A stretch of 6,690 nucleotides of DNA from an uncultured Altererythrobacter sp. (GCA_938009055.1 CALLIO010000339.1:1-6690); one strand, 5' to 3'. Counted from the stretch's first letter, positions 1 to 5,696 are shown. Notes: a model not told the origin generated them from the letters alone. Numbers and translations: made by a program.

Positions 1-116
1 TGAGCCTGCGCGCCCATGCTGAGCTGCATCCCGCCCAGGGCAACGGCAGTCAGTGCGAATGCGGCAAGGCCAGAGCGCAGCCCCGTCTTCACCAGCTGTG
101 CGTTCGAAATGCTCAT
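1..116 (-). CDS. lptA: LptA-like periplasmic LPS transport protein, N-terminal fragment (signal peptide only)
   Basis: Only the first 38 codons are inside the window; the gene continues past position 1. The visible residues form a Sec signal peptide: a short N-region with K10 and R14, a hydrophobic core at about residues 16-29, and a GAQA sequence near residues 35-38 suitable for signal peptidase I. The start ATG (116-114) lies 2 nt after the lptC stop. It is preceded by GAGG at 131-128 with an 11-nt spacer, so the ribosome site sits inside the end of lptC and translation is probably coupled. No mature sequence is visible. The LptA call therefore rests on gene order (nrnC-lptC-lptA is usual in sphingomonads) plus the export signal. 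LptA forms the periplasmic bridge carrying lipopolysaccharide from LptC to the outer-membrane LptDE complex. Another small exported protein cannot be excluded from this fragment alone. Confidence 0.72.
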   Translation of the reverse strand, partial: MSISNAQLVKTGLRSGLAAFALTAVALGGMQLSMGAQA

Positions 117-118
117 TA

Positions 119-781
119 TCAAGGTATCCTCAACTTGCCTGGAACCATTGTCAGCCGGGCATTGCCATCCAGCGCAATCACGCGCTCGTCAATATCGACG
201 CTAATGGAATTGGCTGAAAAGGTGCCAGCCGGCACGCTGCCGCTCACCCCGTTCGAGCCGACCATCCGCCGCGTATCGAGATTGAGCGTTACACCGTCTG
301 CTTCCATCGCATAGCCATCGGCCGCCATTAGCTTCAATGGCCCGTCAACAGCAACTTCTTCCTTCTCGATCGTATAGGCGCCGGCTTTGGCGCTGATCCG
401 CGCTGGCCCTTCGCGCAAGGCCATGCGGGCGATCAGATCGTTCATCCGCACAATGCCTTCTGCGCCCGAGCGTTGGACCGCATCCCCCGCAGTCAAGGCA
501 AAGGGCCTGCCCTGATTGTCCTTGCCTCGATACATCGCATTCTCGACGCTCAGCCGCTGATCAATCATCGCGACTTCATTGCGGTCGAGCAGAAAGCTAA
601 CCTCGCCGCGCGGCGACAAGGGCGTGATAATCATCAACGCTGCCATGACCCCCACGGCCATGGGCAAAGCGCGCGCGAGAAAAGTCACGAGCTTGTCATG
701 CGAACCACCGGGCGCAGCGAATTGCTGGCGCTTGCCGCGAAGCTCTTTGGCTTTGTTGGTCTCAATCCGGCGTTTGATCAT
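119..781 (-). CDS. lptC: LptC, inner-membrane anchor of the LPS transport bridge
   Basis: This 220-residue protein has the LptC architecture: a basic cytoplasmic N-terminus (residues 1-37, rich in K and R), one membrane-spanning segment at about residues 38-55, and a periplasmic domain rich in short beta strands. LptC takes lipopolysaccharide from the LptB2FG ABC transporter and passes it to LptA. The sequence SPRGEVSFLLDR (56-67), just after the membrane segment, is a pattern I associate with sphingomonad LptC proteins. The C-terminal half alternates GxxL/V-type strands, as expected for the twisted beta-jellyroll. The start ATG (781-779) is the first possible one, because the nrnC stop codon lies upstream in the same frame. 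No good Shine-Dalgarno sits at normal distance; the only AAGG is 18 nt away. It lies 24 bp after nrnC and 2 nt before the lptA-like gene, indicating one transcript. The exact start is less certain than the identity. Confidence 0.88.
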   Translation of the reverse strand: MIKRRIETNKAKELRGKRQQFAAPGGSHDKLVTFLARALPMAVGVMAALMIITPLSPRGEVSFLLDRNEVAMIDQRLSVENAMYRGKDNQGRPFALTAGDAVQRSGAEGIVRMNDLIARMALREGPARISAKAGAYTIEKEEVAVDGPLKLMAADGYAMEADGVTLNLDTRRMVGSNGVSGSVPAGTFSANSISVDIDERVIALDGNARLTMVPGKLRIP

Positions 782-805
782 GGGGGCGCTATGTCGTGGC
801 CTTGA

Positions 806-1426
806 TTATTGGTGGCTGAATATATCGTGGTCGGGCCAGCCGGCCATATCGAGCCGCGCGCGGGTCGGGAGAAAATCGAAGCAAGCTTGCGCCATTTCCA
901 TCCGCCCTTCGCGTTCCAGCCGCGGGATCAGTTTTTCGCGCATGGCATGGAGGAAACGAACATCGCTGGCAGCATATTCGCGCTGCGCATCGTTCAATTC
1001 CGCGCCGCCCCAGTCCGAGCTTTGTTGCTGTTTGGAGATATCCGCGCCCAGCAATTCGCTTACCAAGTTCTTTAGGCCATGCCGATCCGTATACGTGCGG
1101 GTCAGCTTGCTGGCGATCTTAGTGCAAAAGACGGGCGCTGCCATTACACCGAGATAATATTCAATCGCGGCGAGATCGAAACGCGCATAATGGTAAAGCT
1201 TGATCCGGCCCGGATCGGCCAGCAGCGCCTTCAGATTGGGGGCAGCATAATCGCTGTCGGGCGCAAAGCGCACCAGATGCTCATCCTTGCCGCCATCGCT
1301 AATCTGAACCAGGCACAGCCGGTCGCGATGGGTTATGAGACCCATGGTTTCAGTATCCACAGCCAGCGGGCTATCGCCTTCGAGCACGCCAGCGGGCAAA
1401 TCTTCTTCGTGAAAATGTACAGCCAT
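806..1426 (-). CDS. nrnC: NrnC-type oligoribonuclease (single-domain RNase D-like DEDDy exonuclease)
   Basis: This 206-residue protein is a 3'-5' exonuclease of the DEDDy class. NrnC in Bartonella and related alphaproteobacteria degrades very short RNAs, doing the job Orn does in gammaproteobacteria. The metal-binding and catalytic residues are visible: D24 and E26 (VDTET, Exo I), D84 (HYARFD, Exo II), and Y151 with D155 (YAASD, Exo III). The stretch FCTKIASKLTRTYTDRHGLK (100-119) and the SKQQQSSDW motif (131-139) match NrnC closely as I recall it. The protein ends right after the exonuclease domain and lacks the HRDC domains of true RNase D, which fits NrnC length. I chose the ATG at 1426 because homologues start here. 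An open frame runs on upstream to 1645 but overlaps ung and has no family-like sequence. It heads the nrnC-lptC-lptA operon; a weak TAAGG lies upstream of the start. Confidence 0.93.
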   Translation of the reverse strand: MAVHFHEEDLPAGVLEGDSPLAVDTETMGLITHRDRLCLVQISDGGKDEHLVRFAPDSDYAAPNLKALLADPGRIKLYHYARFDLAAIEYYLGVMAAPVFCTKIASKLTRTYTDRHGLKNLVSELLGADISKQQQSSDWGGAELNDAQREYAASDVRFLHAMREKLIPRLEREGRMEMAQACFDFLPTRARLDMAGWPDHDIFSHQ

Positions 1427-1478
1427 ATGCGCATCAGCCTTAGGCGAGATGCGGATGAAGTGAAAGAGGGGGAAAGCG

Positions 1479-1506
1479 TAAATACAGGCTTGGTGCGTTG
1501 TGCCAA
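1479..1506 (-). promoter_or_regulatory. Candidate promoter of the nrnC-lptC-lptA operon
   Basis: On the minus strand, TTGGCA (1506-1501) is followed after 16 bp by TATTTA (1484-1479). This matches the sigma-70 -35 box at 5 of 6 bases and the -10 box at 3 of 6. Transcription would begin near 1472, leaving a leader of roughly 46 nt before the nrnC start. The -35 box lies inside the palindrome at 1495-1509. The -10 match is weak, so this is a prediction only. Confidence 0.35.
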
Positions 1507-1509
1507 CGC
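1495..1509. repeat. Perfect palindrome in the nrnC/ung divergent spacer
   Basis: GCGTTG (1495-1500) and CAACGC (1504-1509) are exact inverted copies separated by TGC. The site lies between two divergent genes, overlaps the candidate nrnC -35 box, and ends 18 bp before the ung ATG. It could be an operator acting on either gene or a small RNA hairpin at the 5' end of an ung transcript. A 6-bp inverted repeat with a 3-bp gap can also occur by chance in GC-rich DNA. Confidence 0.4.
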
Positions 1510-1526
1510 GCGGTAAGCTTAGCGGT

Positions 1527-2207
1527 ATGGCGACAGAAGCGATCCCCCCAAGCTGGCAAGCGGCGATAGAGCCAGCTTTGGCGACGGCTGAGGCACGCAG
1601 GCTCGGCGGATGGTTGCGCGCGCAAGAGGAGGCGGGAAAACGCATCTATCCTCCGCGCGGGCAAAGGCTGGCGGCATTGGCGCTGACCCCGCTTGACCAA
1701 GTGCGTGTGGTGATCCTTGGTCAGGACCCCTATCACGGGGCAGGCGAAGCGCATGGGCTGTGCTTCTCCGTTGCCGAAGGGGTGAAAGTGCCGCCCTCGC
1801 TCGTCAATATATTCAAGGAACGCGAGAACGACCTGGGCATTCCCCCCAGCCCATCTGGCAATCTGGAACATTGGGCGCGCCAAGGCGTGCTGCTCTTGAA
1901 CAACACTCTTACGGTCGAGGATGGCAAGGCCGGTAGCCATGCTGGCAGGGGTTGGGACGCAATTACGGATGCCGCGGTCGAAGCTGTGGCAAAGCGCGAT
2001 GCGCCTTGTGTCTTCATCCTTTGGGGCAGCCATGCACAAAAGAAGGCTGGCCGGATTCCAGCGCTTGGTAAATCCGCTTCGCATCTGGTTTTGCAAAGCG
2101 CGCACCCAAGCCCGCTTGCCGCCTATCGCGGTTTCTTCGGATCAAAACCGTTCAGCCAAGCCAATGCTTTTCTTGAACGGCATGGGATCGAACCGGTTGC
2201 ATGGTAG
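1527..2207 (+). CDS. ung: Uracil-DNA glycosylase, family 1
   Basis: Ung removes uracil from DNA by cleaving the N-glycosidic bond, the first step of base-excision repair after cytosine deamination or dUMP incorporation. All family 1 motifs are present in the 226-residue protein. The water-activating loop GQDPYH is at 65-70 with catalytic D67, and F80 should stack on uracil. LLLNN (122-126) supplies the uracil-recognising Asn125. HPSPLAAYRGFFGSKPFS (193-210) has catalytic H193 and the DNA-intercalating L197. Length is normal for the family. I prefer the ATG at 1527, which gives an N-terminus (MATEAIPPSW) like relatives. An in-frame GTG at 1500 would add nine residues and falls inside a palindrome. 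Neither start has a convincing Shine-Dalgarno. The gene diverges from nrnC and is followed after 10 bp by a DksA-like gene, probably in the same transcript. Confidence 0.96.
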   Translation: MATEAIPPSWQAAIEPALATAEARRLGGWLRAQEEAGKRIYPPRGQRLAALALTPLDQVRVVILGQDPYHGAGEAHGLCFSVAEGVKVPPSLVNIFKERENDLGIPPSPSGNLEHWARQGVLLLNNTLTVEDGKAGSHAGRGWDAITDAAVEAVAKRDAPCVFILWGSHAQKKAGRIPALGKSASHLVLQSAHPSPLAAYRGFFGSKPFSQANAFLERHGIEPVAW

Positions 2208-2217
2208 GCGCAGCGTA

Positions 2218-2553
2218 ATGACACAGGATGAAGCCAAGGTAGCGTTGCTCGCCCAGCGCGAAGAGTTGGATGCGCAAGATGCCTCCAATGCGGATTCCAC
2301 GGATGTGGTCGAATTGCAGCAAGATAGCGTTGGGCGCTTGTCGCGGATGGATGCGCTGCAACAGCAAGCGATGGCGCAGGCCCAAAGCCGCAGGCGCGAG
2401 GCAGAACGGATGCGGATTGCTGCGGCACTTGAACGGCTGGAAGAGGACGAATGGGGCCATTGCCTCAATTGCGGACAAGAGATTGCTGAAAAGCGTCTTC
2501 GCCATGATCCCAGCGTTCCTTTGTGCGTTACTTGCGCCAGTGGGAGCCAATAA
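2218..2553 (+). CDS. Short DksA/TraR-family zinc-finger protein
   Basis: This 111-residue protein belongs to the DksA/TraR family, whose members bind in the secondary channel of RNA polymerase and alter promoter response, often with ppGpp. The C-terminal four-cysteine zinc finger is complete: CLNC at 82-85 and CVTC at 103-106, with a 17-residue loop. Residues 40-78 are charged and alanine-rich with no proline, fitting a coiled-coil helix. It is shorter than E. coli DksA (about 151 residues). The DxxDxA motif of the DksA coiled-coil tip is not evident; the nearest sequence is SRMDA (42-46) after VGRL. The start ATG at 2218 is 10 bp after the ung stop, and an AGG overlapping that stop serves as ribosome site at a 9-nt spacing, suggesting translational coupling. 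Its target promoters are unknown. It may be a DksA paralogue rather than DksA itself, so no symbol is assigned. Confidence 0.9.
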   Translation: MTQDEAKVALLAQREELDAQDASNADSTDVVELQQDSVGRLSRMDALQQQAMAQAQSRRREAERMRIAAALERLEEDEWGHCLNCGQEIAEKRLRHDPSVPLCVTCASGSQ

Positions 2554-2580
2554 ACGCTTGTTCTGGTGTTCTATTGAGTT

Positions 2581-2598
2581 ACTCTTGAACGACTCTTG
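2581..2598 (+). repeat. Direct repeat ACTCTTG, 11 bp apart
   Basis: ACTCTTG occurs at 2581-2587 and again at 2592-2598, one helical turn apart, in the 59-bp spacer ahead of the first lipoprotein gene and immediately before its ribosome site. The spacing would put both copies on the same face of the DNA, as in some regulator sites. It is short and could be coincidental. No clear sigma-70 promoter could be matched in this spacer, so the lipoprotein genes may also be read from the ung transcript. Confidence 0.3.
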
Positions 2599-2605
2599 GG
2601 AGGAA
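2598..2605 (+). promoter_or_regulatory. Strong ribosome binding site of the beta-trefoil lipoprotein gene
   Basis: GGGAGGAA contains a full GGAGG (2599-2603) nine nt before the ATG at 2613. It is the best Shine-Dalgarno in the window and fixes this start. Genes upstream and downstream have weak sites, so this lipoprotein is likely translated efficiently. Confidence 0.8.
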
Positions 2606-2612
2606 CCAGAAC

Positions 2613-3239
2613 ATGCGTATGACCAAATCCATTTTGCCCCTTATCGCCATTGCATCGCTGACCGCTTGCGAAGCGGCGACAGAGACCAGCAGCGATGCCG
2701 GTCCAACAGAAGAGGCGAGCGCTGCCCCTGAAACGGCAGTTGAACTTGCCTTGGTTGATAAGCTCGACGGCGTCACCAGCGAATTCTGCATTGATATTGC
2801 GGGCGGCAATCAGGACATCGACATCACCAAGGGGCTGCAAGCTCACACATGTTACAGCTATCGCGGAAGCCTTGGCGATGATCAGGCGTTCGATCCGGCC
2901 ATGTTTGCTGACGGCAAGCTCTATATGCCCGTCTATGAAGTATGCGCGACGGCCAGCGCGATAGAGGCGGGTGCTTCGGTTGGCTTGGCAGCTTGTGATG
3001 ACAGCGAAGCGCAAGGCTTTACATTCGCAGGCGAGGGAACAATTTCGCTCACTGCTGCACCTGAGCTTTGCGTCACAGCCAGCGGAGAATCGCGTTTTGG
3101 CCGCAGTGATGTGCACCAGATCCGCGACCTTTCGATTGAAGCATGCAGCGATGAAGCCGCCGCGACTCAAACATGGATTGGCCGCACGCAGGCTGATGTC
3201 GATGGCGCGGCCAGCGACACTGCAGAAGCTACTGAATAA
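2613..3239 (+). CDS. Lipoprotein with a ricin-type beta-trefoil-like domain
   Basis: This 208-residue protein starts with a lipoprotein signal peptide: basic N-region, hydrophobic core at about residues 6-15, and lipobox LTAC with the acylated Cys19. Residue +2 is Glu, not Asp, which favours outer-membrane sorting. Residues 20-48 are a Ser/Ala/Glu-rich linker, and residues 192-208 are an acidic tail. Between them are three similar lobes, each with a Cys pair and an aromatic Q-motif: C59/C80 then QAF (91-93); C111/C128 then QGF (134-136); C153/C178 then QTW (186-188). This is the pattern of ricin B-type beta-trefoil lectins, where each lobe has a disulfide and a QxW core. Only lobe one keeps an Asp after the first Cys (CID, D61), a position that often contacts sugar; the others read CAT and CVT. 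Carbohydrate binding is inferred, and no enzymatic domain is seen. Its stop overlaps the next start by one base. Confidence 0.85.
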   Translation: MRMTKSILPLIAIASLTACEAATETSSDAGPTEEASAAPETAVELALVDKLDGVTSEFCIDIAGGNQDIDITKGLQAHTCYSYRGSLGDDQAFDPAMFADGKLYMPVYEVCATASAIEAGASVGLAACDDSEAQGFTFAGEGTISLTAAPELCVTASGESRFGRSDVHQIRDLSIEACSDEAAATQTWIGRTQADVDGAASDTAEATE

Positions 3240-4213
3240 TGGCTAGAGCCTTTGCCGCAATCGCGCTGTCGCTTGGTCTTGCTGCTTGCAGCGCGGGCGA
3301 AAGCGAACCATTTGAATTCGTCGATACGGGTGCCAGCTTTTCCAGCGGCCCTGCTGAGACAGTGATCGAAGGGTTGATTGATTGCGGCGAAGGCTCGCGC
3401 CCCAGCAATGTGGGCACAATTACAGCAGAAGATGGCACGGACTGGACGGTTCCGGCTGACACAGCCTTTGCCGATGGGCCCAAAGCCAGCGACCTTTACA
3501 ATGAATGCGCAAACATCACCAATGCTTCGCTAGGCGATGTTGATCTCGCCAGCGTTCCAGTGATGGATGCAGGCGGTGAAGAGGAATTCAAAGCCTTTGT
3601 TTTTGCGGACAATTACTTCGAACTTTATGTGAACGGCACGCTTGTCGGCGTCGATAGCGTTCCCTTCACTCCGTTCAATTCCAGCGTAGTGCGTTTCAAA
3701 GCGCAGCGCCCACTCACACTGGCTTTCAAGCTGGTTGATTGGGAAGAAAATCTGGCGCTGGGTTCAGAAGCAGGGCGGGGTAAGGATTATCAGCCTGGCG
3801 ATGGCGGGCTGGTCGCAGTGATCAAAGATAGCGAGGACGCGACCATCGCAATCACTGACAGCAGCTGGAAGGCGCAGACCTTCTACACTTCGCCTCTGGT
3901 GGCTCGCGATTGCCTGACTCAAGATGGCAACACGCGCGATAGCTCGCGCTGCGATACGGATGGCAGCAATGATGGCATGGCCTATTCAGCAGCCTTCTGG
4001 GCGATACCGGATGGTTGGTTGAGTGCAGGTTTTGACGATAGCGACTGGCCGCAAGCCACGACCTATACGAACGACACGATCGGGGTCGATAACAAGCCCG
4101 GCTACACCAATTTCACCGATGTCTTCGACGCACCAGATAGCGATGCAGAATTTATCTGGTCATCCAATGTCATTCTCGACAATTTGGTGCTGGTCCGCAC
4201 GACGGTCGAATAA
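3239..4213 (+). CDS. Lipoprotein with beta-sandwich (galactose-binding-like) character, function unknown
   Basis: I do not recognise a named family for this 324-residue protein. It has a lipoprotein signal with lipobox LAAC (14-17), acylated Cys17 and Ser at +2, so it should be envelope-anchored and probably in the outer membrane. Residues 115-135 (including FADNYFELYVNGTLVG, 122-137) and the later FDDSDWPQATTY (265-276) resemble strands and loops of galactose-binding-like jelly-roll domains found beside glycoside hydrolase domains. The region between alternates strands with aromatic residues and has a glycine-rich loop near 175-190. Four Cys remain after processing (C49, C90, C225, C238), enough for two disulfides as expected of an exported protein. 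No catalytic motif is visible. The ATG shares a base with the upstream stop (TAATG), so it is translationally coupled to the beta-trefoil lipoprotein and the two products probably act together. Only 15 bp separate it from the convergent porin gene. Confidence 0.85.
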   Translation: MARAFAAIALSLGLAACSAGESEPFEFVDTGASFSSGPAETVIEGLIDCGEGSRPSNVGTITAEDGTDWTVPADTAFADGPKASDLYNECANITNASLGDVDLASVPVMDAGGEEEFKAFVFADNYFELYVNGTLVGVDSVPFTPFNSSVVRFKAQRPLTLAFKLVDWEENLALGSEAGRGKDYQPGDGGLVAVIKDSEDATIAITDSSWKAQTFYTSPLVARDCLTQDGNTRDSSRCDTDGSNDGMAYSAAFWAIPDGWLSAGFDDSDWPQATTYTNDTIGVDNKPGYTNFTDVFDAPDSDAEFIWSSNVILDNLVLVRTTVE

Positions 4214-4228
4214 GAAGCTGCCGGAGGG

Positions 4229-5551
4229 TTAAAACGCTGCGGTCAGCCTCAAGCCTGCGATCACGCCCGCTTCGCGCGCTTCGACTGCACTGTCAATCAC
4301 TTGCGCGTTGAACGTCAGCTCGAGCTGCTTGGCAAGGCCAAGCGTATAAAACATCTCGACGCCTTCTTCATCCTCCAGTCCCAATCGCGGCGCAAGTTCG
4401 CGCGTCAGACTGTCGGTCAAGGAATAGCGGAACCATGCCGCGCCGAACCGGTCTTGCGGCCGCCCGCGCGGATTGCCTGACATGCCGATGAAGCCCGAAT
4501 AGTCGAGGAAAGTCGGATCGCCTTGCGAGGCATAGACTTGTCCGAACACGCCCCAGCCCTTGCCCTTGGCTTCGGGATAAGTCTGGACGAATTGATAGGC
4601 CGCGAACACCGCTGCAAACTCTCCGCGCGATTGGCCGAAATTTGATCCCGGGCCTGGTATCAGCACGCTGGGGAGCGAATCGGCGTTGATATCATTGCGA
4701 GTCGAGCCCGACAGCTTGAGCGCGTAATAACCCGGCTGCCCGCCGATTTTCACAGGCACGGTGACAGAGCCAAGGAAGCCCACCCCGCTGCCAAAGGCAG
4801 TTTCAAACCCGGTGCGCTCATACTGTGTATCGGGGTCATAGACCCACAAGCGCAGCAACGCGTCATCTGTGGGAACAGAGAGGAATGCGCCGGTGATCGT
4901 GTTGGCAATAATAGCAGAGGGCGGCAGCGCCATGCTCAAATTTTGAAATCCGTGATGCCCATCGCTTCCAACCACGGGAAGCTGCGATGCCATATCGAGT
5001 ACATTGACCTTGCCCACGGTTAGCTTGGCGCCTGATTTCCAGCTTTTGGTCACGCTCGCAGACACATCGAAATCGCCCGCGCCTTCGCCCCTGAAAAGCG
5101 CAGTGTTGTTAGGGATCAGGCCAAGCGCGCCATTCGACGTCTTGCCCCAAGTCAGCTCTGGTCGCACGGTCAGTTTAAAGCCGCTGCCAAGACCGGCATC
5201 GAAGTAGAGGTCAGCCCGCCCGCCATATCGCAGCGTTTCCGGCGCGCTGCCATGGACCGGCATATCGACAAATTGCGAGACGACCACACGGGTTTGAACC
5301 GGGGCCAGTTTGGCAGGCCCGGTTATGTCGACTGTTTTGGCAGCAGGTTCGGGCTGAGAGGCGACGTCCTCAATAATGGTCGAGGAGCTGGAGGCCTCGC
5401 CTTCAAAATCGTCATCATAGATCGCAAATGCTTCTTCGAAGGTCATGGCCTTTGCTGCGCTGCCGGGAAAGACCAATGCTACGCACGCCCAAGCCCATTG
5501 CGAAGGGCGCAGTAAAGGGCGACCAAATTTAGGTGAGCATCTTGCGCGCAT
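4229..5551 (-). CDS. OprB-like outer-membrane carbohydrate porin
   Basis: This 440-residue protein resembles the carbohydrate-selective porin OprB family, which lets sugars diffuse through the outer membrane. A signal peptide is visible: a long basic N-region (1-18), a hydrophobic core near 19-30, and an AKA cleavage site at 33-35, leaving about 405 mature residues. Residues 36-85 are an acidic, Ser/Pro/Ala-rich stretch before the barrel. From about residue 95 the sequence alternates amphipathic strands (RADLYFDAG, LTVGKVNVLD, LRLWVYDPD, GYYALKLSG) and ends in Phe (LRLTAAF), the usual C-terminal signal for barrel assembly. The GKVN-LD-F-N pattern near 180-205 recalls OprB. The ATG at 5551 has no Shine-Dalgarno at normal distance, so the start is somewhat uncertain. 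The gene converges on the lipoprotein pair. Substrate specificity cannot be read from the sequence. Confidence 0.82.
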   Translation of the reverse strand: MRARCSPKFGRPLLRPSQWAWACVALVFPGSAAKAMTFEEAFAIYDDDFEGEASSSSTIIEDVASQPEPAAKTVDITGPAKLAPVQTRVVVSQFVDMPVHGSAPETLRYGGRADLYFDAGLGSGFKLTVRPELTWGKTSNGALGLIPNNTALFRGEGAGDFDVSASVTKSWKSGAKLTVGKVNVLDMASQLPVVGSDGHHGFQNLSMALPPSAIIANTITGAFLSVPTDDALLRLWVYDPDTQYERTGFETAFGSGVGFLGSVTVPVKIGGQPGYYALKLSGSTRNDINADSLPSVLIPGPGSNFGQSRGEFAAVFAAYQFVQTYPEAKGKGWGVFGQVYASQGDPTFLDYSGFIGMSGNPRGRPQDRFGAAWFRYSLTDSLTRELAPRLGLEDEEGVEMFYTLGLAKQLELTFNAQVIDSAVEAREAGVIAGLRLTAAF

Positions 5552-5610
5552 AAATAATGTGAGGTCAGGCGACTGTGCGACCCTGTCCTTTTTTCTCTCC
5601 GTCCCTTATT

Positions 5611-5657
5611 GGCAAACGTAATGCGGCGAGCGGGCAAATAATGCAAAGAAACAATGC
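5611..5657 (-). repeat. Three GCATT-type direct repeats upstream of the porin gene
   Basis: On the minus strand three related elements occur in a row: GCATTGTTT (5657-5649), GCATTATTTGCC (5644-5633) and GCATTACGTTTGCC (5624-5611). The last two share GCATTA and TTTGCC around a 2-bp insertion. Repeat starts are 13 and 20 bp apart. The block begins 60 bp upstream of the porin ATG, a fitting place for regulator binding. Confidence 0.4.
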
Positions 5658-5685
5658 TCTTGACGCATGACTTGTTCGCCACACG

Positions 5686-5696
5686 TCACGTTGTGA
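5686..5696. promoter_or_regulatory. Short palindrome TCAC-GTT-GTGA upstream of the porin
   Basis: TCAC (5686-5689) and GTGA (5693-5696) are inverted copies around GTT. It lies about 29 bp upstream of the GCATT repeats and could be a half-turn operator. The arms are only 4 bp, so chance is a fair explanation. It does not have the 6-bp gap and TGTGA arms of a classical CRP site. Confidence 0.2.

Noticed and set aside
1427..1645. Upstream in-frame extension of nrnC on the minus strand
   Set aside because: It adds 73 residues unlike any NrnC, overlaps the start of ung on the opposite strand, and homologues begin at the internal ATG (1426).
1440..2105. Long minus-strand reading frame opposite ung
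   Set aside because: It mirrors a well-supported gene in GC-rich DNA, and its translation has no recognisable motif and many Arg, His and Pro residues.
1921..2217. Upstream in-frame extension of the DksA-like gene
   Set aside because: The extra 99 residues lie within ung in another frame and do not resemble the family; the ATG at 2218 has a ribosome site.
2602..2607. GGAACC resembling an extracytoplasmic-function sigma -35 box
   Set aside because: It lies inside the ribosome site, 11 bp from the ATG, leaving no room for a -10 box and start upstream of the gene.
4214..4228. Bidirectional terminator between the convergent lipoprotein and porin genes
   Set aside because: The 15-bp gap and its flanks contain no stem longer than 4 bp and no flanking T run.
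5660..5665. TTGACG on the plus strand as a -35 box
   Set aside because: No -10-like hexamer follows at 16-18 bp, and no plus-strand gene lies downstream in the window.
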